NCBI RefSeq assembly: GCF_932526225.1
Contig: NC_064045.1
Coordinates: 13,572,442-13,636,441, forward strand
From: Nematostella vectensis
Lineage: Eukaryota; Cnidaria; Anthozoa; Actiniaria; Edwardsiidae
Direction of reading: 5' to 3'
DNA: 64,000 nt
In this document: in pieces, positions 12,501 to 27,500 of the stretch
Layout of the letters: the number at the start of each line of letters is the position of its first letter
Position numbering within the stretch: the first letter of the stretch is position 1
Position numbers and translations under genes: made by a program
Notes under the pieces: model-generated
What the model was told of the DNA's origin: nothing
Database searches by the model: none
Seen by the model: the letters and a program-made list of their open reading frames with translations, nothing else

Positions 12501-15500
12501 TTTATAAACCCAATCAAACTAACCAAAATGACCCACATCAGTGACCCTTCTCAGTGTCACACAGCTTAAAAAAATGTCGACCACCTACTCCTTTGTTAGT
12601 GTTTATTATACAAAATACAGCGGTTTATTCACAAAAAAACTTAAAAATAACAATTTCTGAATAAATTCTGATACGTTATTGACTACATTTGATTGAAAAA
12701 AAAAATGGTTACTCGCTTGAATTAGCCGATGGAAATGGACGCTTTGTGTGACATTGTGCGGGAGCACAAAATGGCAGCTTAAAATGGCAGCGGTACGATC
12801 TATTATGCTTCTACATCCCAAAGTCCAGAAAAATTAATAATTCAAAAAAGTGGGTTTTTTACCTCTCTTAAACGTTACCGCAGGCACTTTTTCCAGTTCC
12901 AAACGTATCATTTACTGTAATTATGACCTCCTGTTAATTGACTAGGATTTATTGGACTAACAAACGGCACATCTCATGTATTTTTTAATTCAAGTCGGAA
13001 GCTGAGTCTTCAATGCGCTACTGAAGCGCTACTGACCTAGTTAAAGGGTAAATAAAAGATAACCGCAAATGATATAGAGAAGGGAAACCAAACATAACTA
13101 CAACTCACCAGCTGTCTTGTAGCAGATGCGATAAAAGACTGCTCCAGTCTGTCAATAGCTGCCATCTTCTGCAATGTAAGAAAGACTCGTATAACCCCTA
13201 ACAGAAGCAATGTCACCAAGCAGAGATGTAGCAACCCGCTCGTAAGGCCCAACGCGACTGGCTGGGTTACCTCATTGTTCTATTGCCCCAACAAAGACTC
13301 ATTAACCCCCAAATCAAAAGCAATATCACCACGACAAGAAAATGTCTGAATAAGGTTGTGCTTTGTAATCCATGTGTTGTGCCAGTGCTTTTAGGTACCA
13401 AAGAAATTATGATATAAGCATGGAAGTAGAGGGCGCGGTTTTTTACTCGTGACTCCGGAATGAGTATGATTAGAATAGAAAAAGCGCACGTTCGTTTATC
13501 CCGCGTTCCCATTCCGGAATGGAATGGCGGCCATTCCACCCAATCTGCTATCTGTAGCAGAATGACTCGAATGCCATTCTGAACATTCTCTAACAACCAT
13601 TCCAATTCCAGAATAATAGGAAAAAAACGCGCTCTTAGTCTTGTTTACATTACAAACATCAACATCGAGTGTAGCCTTGTGTCATGCTCGAAGATCCAGT
13701 GTACTTTGAGGGCGCTTTGCAAAGTATGCTGGATCATCGAGTATGAGCCTTTTGTATGACACGGTTTCCATGTGGAATCTTAGAGCACACTTTGTGTAGA
13801 TCCTTACCTTGTCTCCAAGGGCGTGAATGATCTGAAGCGTGGAGCACACTTTGACAGATAAGATATCGGTGTCTATAGAAATATAAAAACAGGATAAAAG
13901 TTATTCTCCCATAGCGAAAAAAAATAAGGACAGAATTATACAGTTTATATATACAGTAGGAACGTCTTCTAGAAGAGAAGCAGAAGTAAAATTATATAAT
14001 AAAACAAAATACTGAGCTATGTGACGATGCTTCGGCCTCCAATGGGTTGTAAGCCAAATGTTTGAACATTATCAGATTATTTGATTTGGAAATCCATTCC
14101 TCTTAGAACAGAACTTTCTCAAAGTGTTTAGACACTCACAGCACTGTATGAGTGAGAGTATGGCCTCCTTGCCCCTTGGTCCCGCGGTCTTCAGCTGATT
14201 ATGGCACCAGATAATCAGGTTCTTCTGCATCGCACACAGCAGCTGCACCAGGTTGGAGGAGGAAAGGGAATCCTTGAAGGCAAGGTTGGCTTGGGACTGG
14301 TCCTGCCCAATAGAGTACAAAACACAATAAGACCTAAGCTATGTTTAGTGCACAGAATAGCGTTTTAAACACAATAAGAGCTAAGCTATGTTTAGTGCAC
14401 AGAATAGCGTTTTAAACACAATAAGAGCTAAGCTATGTTTAGTGCACAGATAAGCGTTTTAAACACAATAAGAGCTAAGCTATGTTTAGTGCACAGAATA
14501 GTGTTTTAAACACAATAAGAGCTAAGCTATGTTTAGGGCACAGAATAGCGTACTAAACACAATAAGAGCTAAGCTATGTTTAGTGCTAGGAAACAAACAA
14601 GCAGAAACACCTTCCAATAATAAAGCATGTTGGTTATAAAGCCGCCATTTTGTAATCCAAGCCAAATGACAACAGTAAGAAAACACCATATTTAGTTTAG
14701 TTCTGTATGATCACCAAAGGCATTTTGAGATGGTCAACTAGCCCTACCGTGTGGATGATTCAATATTGAGGGAGACTCCAACGTCATGTTAAATGAAAGG
14801 GCCTTCACATTTGTTTTACGATTCATCCCTGTTTCTGGATCTCAAAGTTATCCTTATAAGAAAGGTTCCACCATTGCTTTTGTAAAAAAAAAAAAAAAGA
14901 ATACCTGGCCATGGTTAGCTGTGCTGTTCTTGCAGGCTGCCAGGGAGCTGTTGACTTCCTGCTGGGCCACGGAAAGCAAGGTGGTCATCACGCCGATCAC
15001 AGAGCTGCAATCACACCCATCCTAGGTGCATGGGTAATAATGGGTCAGCACGTAAGAGGGGAAACACAAAATTCCTGTTCAGACACCAATTATTCTCTAC
15101 TCCTACCGCTTCAATAAAGGGAAATTCTACCCCGTTTTTGTCAAAGATGTCTGGGTCGATTTTGAGCTAGACTACAGAATTCAGGTCCACATCCAAACTT
15201 AATAGCATTCCCATTGTATTTATTGCGTCGTTCTATAGAAATCAAGGTGTGAAGTCCTATTTGCCCTGTATTCTGTAGTCGCTCCCGGTTTCGTTGACTT
15301 GTGCTACAATAACTCACCTCAGGCAAGCTGGCTGGCAACCCGAGTAACCCACTTGCATCTTTACTGCTAAAGAACCTACAGAGTGAAGCGAAGGTGATGG
15401 CCAGGGACACAGACGTGCCGTCTTTCATCACTTGGTCAACCATGGTTAGGAGATGGTCACGGCGGGTCTTCGTGTCAGGGAAAAACACTTCGGCACCTGT

Positions 15501-18500
15501 AGGGCATCAAGGGAGTCAGTTAATCGCTGTGTGAATAGCGCATTGTGGGAAAACAGTTATTAGGTGTGAAAGTTGGGGTAACAGTTATTAGGTGTGAGAG
15601 TTGGGGTAACAGTTATTAGGTGTGAGAGTTGGGGAGACAGTTATTAGGTGTGTTGGGATAACAGTTATTAGGTGTGAGAGTTGGGGTAACAGTTATTAGG
15701 TATGAGAGTTAGGTGTGAGAGTTGGGGTAATAGTTATTAGCTGTTTTGTGATGAGTGTGGCGAGGAAAAAGGGTGGACAATATTGACATGATCTGCATTG
15801 GGCTTGCTGAAAGAGGCTGGAGAAAAGGAAGATAAGGATTTAAAAAAATGTGTGACGAGCTCACTCTACAGTATAGTAGAGGGAGTGTTGAAAAGTGGGG
15901 ATGCGGAGGTTCAGTTATCCCATCAATCAAGGGCTAAGCTGTAGTGCCAATACACTAAAGCTTCAAGTGATTATAGATTTTTGATAAGGTATTGTTTAAA
16001 AGGAATCACACGCCTGTAGAAGTTTCAAGAGAATTGAGACAAACACTACCAATCATTTACTTTGTGCCTGGTTTCCATCGCTTTGTCATCCCCCCCACCC
16101 CCACCCCCAATCCCTCATTCTACTCCCTAAATACAGGATAATAGGTCATGTCTAACCTTCAAGGATGATATGCTGAGAGATCTGTTTTGTTTCGCTGCCA
16201 TACTCATCCTTCTCATTATCCACGATCTCACAAAGATGAGCAAACACTTGCTGGGATAACTGTTGCTTCAAAACAAATAACAAACCGTGAGCTAATGAGA
16301 GAAAGAAGGCGAAACGACTTTCGAATTTACACATCAAAAATCCACTCTATGCACACTAGCGTAACCAATGAATATCTGCCATTTTCATAATTTTCAGGAC
16401 ATTTTCGGTTTCAGAGGACCATTTGGAATATATTTTTTTCTATAATGGATTAGAATTTACACCGGCAGGTTTGAGGAATTTGTATGCCTACTGAAAGAGC
16501 AAAATAATGGCAAGTTTTCCCAAAATAAGGTCTGGTTAACTTCGGTAAGCTTGAATTTTTGCATAGAGGTTACTTATGTTATGCAAACCAACATATCAAA
16601 GAGTGTTTGTTTCTAATAGATTCGTCTTCAAGATATGAGGCTTGAAGTGCAATTTTCAAATGTTTAAAGTATGAATTCTCCTCGTTTTTAGGGAGATGTC
16701 GGGCTCTGATCAGAAATTAAGCCGACTTTGCTTGCTTATATCTAAATTTCGTATCTTCTAAATTTCTTTAAAATTTGAAATTAAGCCTTTGGTCAGAGGA
16801 ACTCCTTGTATGCGGAATCTTGAGCTTATATATTGAGAATTGGAAAATTTCATGCCATTTTTTTGCTCTGTCATGCCTACTATGTCCGCATATGATAAAT
16901 GGAGCTTGGAGAATTCTTTGGAGGATTCAGAAATGCTGTACCCACATGGGTAGATAAAATGTTTGTGCATGAGCTATTTAGCTGTTTAGCCTTGTAGCAA
17001 TTTAGCCATTTGAGTAACGGTCGTTACCTTTTTGTCCGTGTCTTGCTTGTATTCTTTGCCATACAGTAGTTTGCTGGCCTTGAGATAAGGCAGGCTTTGG
17101 TAAAGCAGTCTTAGAAGCAGCACCCCAGCGGCTATGGTTTTACGATTCCTTCCTCTGCAGAATTGTTATCAAAGGGCTAAATTCAGTGTTCGATACGAAA
17201 ATGCTGCCATTTTTTGTGTCAACTAGTAGCCCATAAGACCATTAATGTGAAAGAACTAAGCCTGAAATAGCTGGTGTTCATGATTGTGATTGATTAAATA
17301 GCGTAAGTTCTGCTAATTTAACACAGTAAAGACCAGCAAGAAAGAATCCAAGGGATTTACATCTACTTCTCTTTTCAGATACCACTCCTGGCTCTGCCAT
17401 GGCATCTTCCGAGTTCATTTTTTTATTTGATTTTTGAGTCACAAGTGAGTTATTTCTCGTGCGTTTCCAGTATCAATTGAGGACACTGAGCCGGAGGTCC
17501 ATTCTCTTCAAGCTTCACTACACTCATGTAAATATAAGGGATGTGAAAGAACCACTGGGGATACAATAAGCTCTCTGGCAGTGGCAGTGTCTACACTAAC
17601 AATACACACAGGGACAACAGGGCACTTTTGCTAAGCGATCACGTGACTTTTTGGGTGGCAAACTAGCACGTGCTCAGGCTTTTAGCGTCAAAGAAACAGC
17701 AATAAAAAGCATTAAAAAATATTTTGCGCTTACGAATTAAGCCAGGAAGGTTCTTTTAATCAGAAAGGTTTTATTTTCATTTGAGTATGTTCATGTTGTT
17801 CTCTGGCGTGACGGACACAGTAACTTCTGTGTTGTTGTTTTTTGGCTTGAATTTGCCACCCAAAAGGTCACGTAATTGATCTGGGGTCCTGTTCTGTTGA
17901 GCCTTTCGCACCAGTATAACTGTTATACTAGTGGAATCGCAGGATCTTGCATACAATAATACACAATTACGCACACTGCTCGCATTCCATAGTAACCTTA
18001 TAGGCAAGGTCATATAGGTATAAGTATAACTCGCAGCAAAACCTTTAACGTACGGTATGCTGACCTTGAAGTAACACGTGTGTACAAAACCTATGACGTA
18101 CGATGTGCTCACCTTGAAGTAACACGTGTGTACACGTCCCAGATCAACTCAAGACTTGTTGTCGACAGGTCAAGCTGGCCTTCCTGGTAGAGACAACAAA
18201 AATTGAACATATAAATACAGTATATGGTAAACAGACGTATTATCTAAAAGTTCAGTTGGCAGTTCCAAGACCGAAAGGTGCTTATAAATAAACTCCAGCG
18301 ATGGGAGAACTATACATCGATAACCTTTAATTGATCATCGTATGATTGATCCATGTTCCCCTGAATTCAATTGAGATATAATGAGATGCATGGAACCCTT
18401 CGGTTGTGAAACTGCCATTTGCCAATCGCCATTTGCCTGTTACACTGACAACGGTTTTTAAAGAGGTGTATGATCACATGCGTTGATGTGCATGTTAGCA

Positions 18501-21500
18501 ACAACATATTTATTTAACAACAACATATTTATTAGCACCCTCTATTATACAGATATTACTTATTAAATAAGAAAAGGAGAAAAATAAATATAATTTTTAT
18601 AATTGGGCACCAGCCGCATTAAGAAATAGCATAGCTAATCGAGCTTAAGCATCGTGTGAAATTCGGAATAACTCGATAGCAGTGTCTAAATATAAGGGAA
18701 AAAAGGGTTAAAGAGGGGAGGGGGTAGTCAAACAAAGGGTGGCGTTATGACTAAGTCCATAATATTCCAGAGTCGCGCCAGGAAGGCAACTAAGCTGCAC
18801 CCCTCATCAAATTCCCCCTCTTTACTTGGGACGAGGGTACGGCATTTTGCATTTACAGGAAAAGGGCGGAGTTTTTTAATCAGGGCTCAGGGTGGGGAGG
18901 GGGGGTGCTTTTGTATTAGAAGGGATGAGGCTGCAGTTATGACGACCGTACCTTTTCTCTTGCCATAAAGCTTTCCTTGCCTTTACTTCTTGAGAGTGAC
19001 TAGGGATTACACAGACACAAACTTACATTGATACTAAGTACTTCAAGGTATACAGGAAAAAGTAGTTTGGCAGGCATACACTATGACACAGGCACACACT
19101 AACATTAAATAGAGAATACTAAATGAAAAGTGCGTGCATACGGTTTTTATTCACGAGTTGTGCAGTATCCAAAAACGAACAGGTGAGCGCAGCGAACGAG
19201 TGAATTTTTTTATACAAAACAACGAGTAAATAAAAACTGTACAAAGCACTTTCCATGCTGTATTTTGTTTATTATATACATACTGAGAAATTTATAACAA
19301 GCTTATTACATAAAATCTTATTACACTTGGCTGCAAGGTTTGTGCTGTTCGACAGTTCAGTTGAAGACAGACAGAAACTTACATTGTAATAAATCTGTCT
19401 CGCTAATGTCACGCACGAGACTGTAGCTCATGTTACACAAGAAGTGCACTTTTTAATATCTAAAATCTCGACATCTATGAGATAAATAAATAACTAAATG
19501 GAAAAGGCTTGTACGATTATAATGCACTCGTTGATGCTTGGAATTGAAGCCATTAAAGTGCAGTGAAAAAATATCGTTTGTCCAATCAGAACCGCAAGCG
19601 ACTTTTCTTCACGGTAAAAAAATATCGTGCGCTCCTCTGATTTGCTGAGACCAGTGAACAAACGAAAATTTATTGAATATGTTTTCAGGGAGTATTTTTC
19701 AGTTTGTATGTAAAAATACTTTACGGTATTCGGGAAACAGTGGGTACAAACCATGAGTTCAATATGCTTTAATGCTTCTTATACTTTCTCATATTCAGAA
19801 AAGCCAAGTGCTTTGCGCTCAAGGATACCCTGACAAGATTGCTCACCTGGTCTTTGGCCATGTCATCTAGAAACGCCAAGATCCTCAAGAACAGCGTGGC
19901 GCCTTGGACAGGATTAGACTCTGGCACAGGCGCAATTTGTTCCTAGCGGAGAATAGATGCCAGTTACTATGAAAAAAACTACTCTATTGGACCTTCAAAG
20001 GTACCAAGAAGTATTCCAATTGGTTTAAAAATCAATCCTTCGCCGTAGCCAGCTACTTTTTAACAGAAATCCTATGTGACATTAAAGGTTCTTATAAGTT
20101 TATAAGTATGCTTCTTGTGACAACAAAGGGCAGTGAAACAGATTATTCCAGTTACTATTATACAAATGCTTTTTGCGACTTTTCAAAAACAGCGATTATA
20201 CAGTTATTATAATGATGTAAAATAACTCTCTATAAAAATGAACTCTCAATAAAAATTGACACAAACACAATGCATCATCGGCGGCCTGTGTAAACCTCAC
20301 CATGCCAAGATCCTGGCTAAGGGGACAGGAACGAGAGATTTCATATCCAAAGAAGTGAACGCCGAGGACACCAATACGGCCGACTTGTTCCCCTCTAGGC
20401 CCTAGGAACTTGATCACGATGTACTGAAAGTAAACAAAAACGTGCGTAAATGTCTGAGCCATCGTATTGAGGTGCATATTAGCCTTTATTGACAGCACTA
20501 CCAGATTATTATGCTTTGATTTTTCCTTGAAGTTTGGTCTTCATAAATAAATGGGATTCTGTGATAAGTATTTTATGACTTTATCACTGTTTCCGAACCT
20601 CTGAGCAAGTTCAAATGCAAGTCTTTTAAAAGCTTTTCTCGAAACTTTTTTTCCTGAGTGGGAAAAATGTAAAGATGCCTGCAAACACAGGAAAAAATGA
20701 ATTCGTCCCTACTTGTTTTTCTATTTAACATGTCATACCTTTCCTGTGACCACACTGTCAATGCCAACTTCAACTTCGTCCCTAAAAATCGTATTTAGAA
20801 GGATCATATGTTTGTAATCTATTCAGTGGATAAAGTTCTTCACAGTAGCATCAGAAAGTTTAGTTGATTCATGATTTCGAACCCGTTACTACTCCCGAAA
20901 GATTAGCGAGGCCGAACAGTAACGTATGTGATGAGCCATTACTTTTATATAAAAGATGAAAAGGGGCTACTTTAAAGCTTGTACAAGGGGTTTATCAGTA
21001 TGTTAAAAAAAGTATTGTGCTTACCAGTCGTCTTCCGTGTTGAAAAACGCGATTGGGTCGTCACTTGCTCTCTCGTGTCCAAGGCACCTACGGTAACACA
21101 ACAACGAGAAAACACTTTTTAAAAAACCTCTTAACTCACAATTTTAGTGTAGGTTTCTCATGTGTTCAGTGTAGGTTGTAGGGTACCTTACTTTTTCATA
21201 TGGTCAGTGTAGATGGCCTTGGTCCAGTCATTGTACTTGTCCAAATGCTCAAACCCGTTCTTGTCTTTCTCTTTATCAGAACTAGGGAGGGACATAACGT
21301 GCCCCATTAAGTCTAACAAGTACAGTACATGGCAGACGTTTTAAAGTGGCAAATACAAAAGAAGATCCTGTGTGTTGCAGTACCTGGGGTCTTCGTCAAC
21401 TACAAACACAAGCCCCCCTCTGGGTCCGATGGCTCCACGTGAAACCTTCAAAAGTCATAAAAAAAGATTAGTTAGAAAATTCAAACTACGATGGTGCAAA

Positions 21501-24500
21501 TTCTCATGGGAAACAGACGGTTAGATTGCGAGCTATTGGGGCATCCGCAACCTGTTTGCATTCACACCTTTTGTAAATAAATAAACAAATACTCTAGGAG
21601 GAAAGTACAAATAGTGAGCTATTAAACAATCAAATATGATAATATAAGTCACCATATGACTTATAGGTGTTGCTTCATATACTGCGAGGATGAGCGATTT
21701 TGCTATACTCATCCTGCTACACTCATCCTATGCTACACTCATCCTCACTTATCCTATGCTATACTCATAATCAGAAATATGTAGGAGACTGTCTAGGAAT
21801 AGACTGTTTAGGGCCTCACCCTGATGATGAGTCGAGTGAGTCTCACTGGGTTTGAAGAGGCAGAGATGAAGAGCATGTTTACAGACGCTTTTCCGCTCTC
21901 AGATATATATGCTACAAGGAAAGCACCAAAGCAACGTTTAACTTTATTATCTCCACCGGCAACTTGGACAATCAACTTTTATCGTGGTTTCTAGGTCATG
22001 ACTTCCAAGACAGATGGGTACAAAGTAGAATTTCCTGAACCATCGCAAATTTCAATATTGAGCCTTAGTAAATTCAAATTAATTTCCAGAATCTAAGAAA
22101 AAAAATAGTTGAAATGAGATGTTGGAAGTACATTAGAATTAAAATGCTGCACCAATAAAATTTTAAAAAACGGTTGCTGGAAGCACAGTGGAATTTTCTG
22201 TTGAGTTGCACTGATTATTTGGGGGTATCCCCTAACCATAGTTGACAAGACATCGCTAGAAGCATAATGGAATTGCCCAAAAAAGTTGTACCGATAATTT
22301 GGGGGTCACTGCTAATCGTAAGTGGTCTAAGATTGCTGGATGCATAATGGAATTCCATGAAAAAGTTGTACCAATATTTAGCAATGTCATTGCTAATAGT
22401 AGTCGATCCAAGATAAAACCCATCACCCACAAAGGAACCACAGATAGCCCGATGCAAATTGGTTTCTTGCTGGAGACCCTATTGCCGCTGGATGAATACT
22501 GTCTCTGACAAGGGCTCTTTAATAACTACCTTCTGTCCAATTCTCAGATAAGACATTCTCAGCTTTTGTCGTCTTGTCCTTCTCACCACCGTCACACGAC
22601 ACCAGCGACATTTTAAGCTGGGAACCTAGAGACACAGATGAATCACAAACTAATGAGTCATTGGTTTAGTTATCTCTGAAAAAAAAGGCACAACGTTCCC
22701 GCCCTATCCCTGCCTTGGCTGCCAAAAAGTGGGTAATTTGTTATTGAAATGGACAGAATATCTCACCGTGAGTTCGGGTTGCACTGAATTGTACCTCTTG
22801 CAGACCCTGGATGAGGTCTACCGCCTCAAACTCTTCAGACACTAAATCTGTGGAAAAAGATACTTTTTATGTCTCGACCTGGGCGTGTTAATGCACTGGG
22901 CCACCTGTGTTTCTTGCTTACCATACAGAAGTCTTAACACTCGAAGAATGCTCTTCAGGCTTCCACGAGCAAGAGTGAAGTCAATCAGCATTCGTAAGCT
23001 GTCAGGGTCAGTTTTTCCGCCAAAACTACAGGAAAAAAAGATCCGAAGCACAAGTTGAAAAGTTTTGGTCATGATTAAAAATGGGTAAACGGCGATAGTG
23101 AAACATTGCAACTATTGAATAGTTACAACAAAACCAGTAAAGCAGCAAACACTTCAAAATATGAATGAAATGTTTCTTTTCATTCGCAATAATTCAGACA
23201 CTGAGTCTTGTTGAGATATGTTTCTAGTTGAAAGTTTGAATATCTCCCGAGTGATTGGTTGGAATAATCACTTACTGCTCGCTCTGTTATCCTTAATCAT
23301 AATTGTTGTACTTTGAAGTATATCGTTTTTATATTATTATACTATAAAAAATGTAATTTATATTATACTTCCCACCTGACCACGTTGTGTAAGAAATTCT
23401 CGATCTCCTCCATGACATTCTGAGTGAGAAATGTCGGGCGCTCAGGAGAGGTTGGGGATAAACACAGGGGATGCATGTGGGTCAGGGCTTGCCTAGAACG
23501 AAAATTAAAAAAGGAAAATACTTTTAGGTAGTTATTAAAATAGCTTAGGAGTCATGGAATATTATTTGAAAGCTTAGAAGTCTATAGAATACTTTTGCAG
23601 GCTCGCAAATGTGGATGGCTGCAAAAAGAAAAGTACATGAGATGATGGTGTAGTTGAGAAGCAAGAGACATATTTGATAGCCTATTAGTGAAAACTTCAA
23701 CTGTAAGTGAGAAGGTGCTGTATCGTAGATAAGGGGTAGATTTTGATACTAGCAATAACTTACTTTGTAAGTGAGATAATGGTGTCCCGTAGATGCGGAG
23801 CAAGAGGTAGTGTTGCCTGAGTTGTTGCCCCAAGCACAGAAAGATACCAGACTCCGGATGCATCCCCTACACTCATTCCTTTACTCTTTAACACTCTGAG
23901 CCACAATAAATAACCAAGACACGTTAAGTGAAGGGTCAATGCAGGGGGAAACCCAGCAGGCATTCAGCTGAGGCATTTGCACCATTCATAATTTCAAGTA
24001 TGTCTCGATACAGATACACTACACAACTGCCTCTGCACAATACAACTATTGCAATTGGCAGATCATTCCAAGATAGTTCATATGTCAGGGATGTCAGCTT
24101 TCAGAAAGTTTGGTACCCAGGGTCAGCTGGGAGATTCTTCATCTTATCGTAGAAGGCAGTGACAAACGAAATTTAGACTCCTTTGCCTCACTGTGATTTC
24201 TAAGGCTAGCAGAACTACAACGATTTCAGTATAATTGCCCAGGTTATAGTGCATTTTTCGACTAAATAATTTTACCTGATTAATGCCAGAATATGAGCTC
24301 CATAAGGAGGGGAGATGTTATGCTGCTGCTTGGGTTGTAAATATTAAACTTACTTGTAACCTACTGCCTTGAGGCCTCGTATCCTTGTGTCGCAGCCATC
24401 ACTATGGCAGCGTTTGATGTTGATTTGAAATACTGCAGAATCAAATTAAAAAATATTAGTGAAATGGGGAATTACATCAGGGCTAGCCTCCTAAAAATAT

Positions 24501-27500
24501 ACTTGATATTGGTTAGCTAAAGCTGAGACTATTGTAACAGCCAGTGCTAGACATGGCAAGAAACATTTGAAGAAAAACTCCAAGGTTCACTTATGTAGGT
24601 TCTATTCAGTAGGGTGTGATCAAGCTCTTACCTAAGTAGGGAACTTTGACATTCTCCACCAAGGTGTAATCGCCAGTGATATGACTAGAATAAGCATCAA
24701 TAAAAATGCTTGTACAAACTTCATCTTTATGAACAACAGTTTATACTACTGTACATATATATATATATATATATATACTACTTTCGAGTATTGAGCACTT
24801 TCTATGAAAGCCTTCAACCATCATTTTATATATATACGATATCTACTAAAATATGTTACAAATTATGCTGCTACAACTACCAAAAGTGTCTTAAAATACT
24901 AATGATTTTATACAGATTATGAATGGACATTGAAATTCTAACATCTTCTGTTCAAAGTATGTCTGTATGTGGGGGGTATGACTGAGTGTAATTGTTTAAA
25001 TACCTGGGGATTCTAACATCTGCTGTTAAAAGTAAACTGTTTATGTGTGGGGTATGACTGAGTGTAATTGTTTAAATACCTGGGGATTCTTACATCTGCT
25101 GTTGAAAGTAAACTGTTTATGTGTGGGGTATGACTGAGTGTAATTGTTTAAATACCTGGGGATTCTAACATCTGCTGTTAAAAGTAAACTGTTTATGTGT
25201 GGGGTATGACTGAGTGTAATTGTTTAAATACCTGGGGATTCTTAAATCTGCTGTTAAAGGTAAACTGTTTATGTGTGGGGTATGACTGAGTGTAATTGTT
25301 TAAATACCTGGGGAGTCTAACATCTGCTGTTGAAAGTAAACTGTTTATGTGTGGGGTATGACTGAGTGTAATTGTTTAAATACCTGGGGAGTCTAACGTC
25401 TGCTGTTGAAAGTAAACTCTTTATGTCTAGGGTGTAACTGAGAGTAATTGTGTATACCTGGGGATTCTTACATCTGCTGTTAAAAGTAAACTCTTTATGT
25501 GTGGGGTATGACTGAGTGTAATTGTGTAAATACCTGGGGATTCTTACATCTGCTGTGTTGAAAGTAAACTCTTTATGTCTAGGGTGTAACTGAGAGTAAT
25601 TGTGTATACCTGGGGATTCTTACATCTGCTGTTGAAAGTAAACTCTTTATGTGTTGGGTATGACTGGGTGAAATTGTGTAAATACCTGGGGATTCTAACA
25701 TCTGCTATCTCCCGCAGATGTGTCTCATCACGGCCTGCCATCACCACTACATGTTGCGGCATGTAACTCTGGTCAGCTGATGCCACATTGATTGACAGCA
25801 GTTTTAGCACAACATTTGGTCGCATTCGGAGTCTGAAAAAAATGGTAGTGATTGAATGCGTACCAAAATGGAATAGACACCACTTCGACCTAATAGAGTA
25901 CAGTATTAAAAATAAATGAGGTCAATAAGTCGCATTAGTCATTAGGCAACCGTCGCTTGTCATTAGGCAACCGTCACTTGTCATTAGGCAATCCATGACA
26001 TAACAACTGTATGAAATGTTGCCTAGCGTACAATTCAATACAATAAACTTTTTTTAACGAGGGATATGGCCCTCAAAATGGTAGCGTACGTCTGCCTAAC
26101 AACTTGGTTACCTTATAACTGGATACTGTATGAACAGATGCTTCAACTCTGGTTGTGTATTAATTATTTGACCATTTAATCATTTGACCATTTCTTTTTG
26201 GTGTTAAACCTACAGGCCCATGGCCTCCCTTAATATTTTGCAAAAATCATAAGGAAGTTATTTGTAGGGGCTTGGCTGTGAACCCCAATATTTTCTTATC
26301 TGCAATGTGCCTCTTCAATATTTTGAGGCCTGCTACGAAACTCTAGCAGGGGATTTTTTTACCCACTAAATGTACGTACCTCTCCCCTTTACTATCCCCA
26401 TAGCTTGCGGGATTGGGGGATTCGATTTGGATATGCATACCTGACCCAATGTGAGCGAGCAGGGCCGTCAGACTGCCAGTAACTACCAGACTCTCCATTG
26501 ATCACCCTGAGAAACAAGAAATTATGCATCTTCTGTAAATAATGCATCATCTTTTTTGTGTTTCTTCTCCAATAATTCCGTATTCATAAATTACATCAGA
26601 TAAATTAGTTACATAAGGCTTACAAAATACATATATCTGCTAGCAACCTTTTTTGTAATTTGTATAAAAATGAATGTGAGACCATTCATTTCCATCTGTT
26701 GACTTACATTAAGGGAGCTACAGTATTACAACTTTTTTATTGAATTTGGTGAATGTTATACCTAGAAGCATCTGTTTTATTGGTGGAGACTTCAATATCA
26801 GTATAACACTTTGCCAATGGCTTCAACACTTCTCCTTCTTCCACTGGGGGTGCACGCTTTCTTATATCAGCTGGAACCAAATAAACAAAATAACAAATAC
26901 AAATAAACATTCTTTGTCCCCTTCTCGGTACAGTTTGTGAGGGGTTCATGAATGGCTGGTTAGTTTAGGGAGGAGGGGGTGTACTAACACTACAGTGGCT
27001 GCCCCGCCCTTCAAGGGTTACCTTTTTCTTTGATGGCATCGATATGGGCCTGAAGAACCTTCAGCCTCATCTCTGTAGTGTTAGAGAACCCATCAAGTGC
27101 AGGGAGGGGCAAGGTTGAGCTCTGTGCTCTGTTCCGCTTTATAAACTATAGAGAAAAGCAGAATTACAAGATAATCACAGTCTAATAAACAGGGCTTCTG
27201 GAATTACCTGGAAAAAAATGTAAAATTACACAGGATTTTTTGCCAAATTACGGGCTGAATTAACCGGAAAATCAACGATTATGCGCTAAATTCTGAGCTA
27301 AATTACTCGGGATTTCGTGCGAAAGTGGAGAAAGCTGCATTAAGCGCTTCCGCACAAGTGCGTAATTCGCAAAGCCCTGAATAAATGATACATGTTTTCA
27401 TATAAAACTCTCCACAAAAGTCTCTATACCAATGTAAGGGCCATGAGAGCAAAAAACTTCTTAGGGGGAGGGGAATGGGGGTAGAAATGATGGGAAAACC

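Noticed and set aside
12606-12821. Frame containing LLFLSFFVNK, similar to the exon 35 start LFLSLFVNEE
   Set aside because: The match is short, lacks an acceptor, and the region resembles 58310-58600, so a dispersed repeat is more likely.
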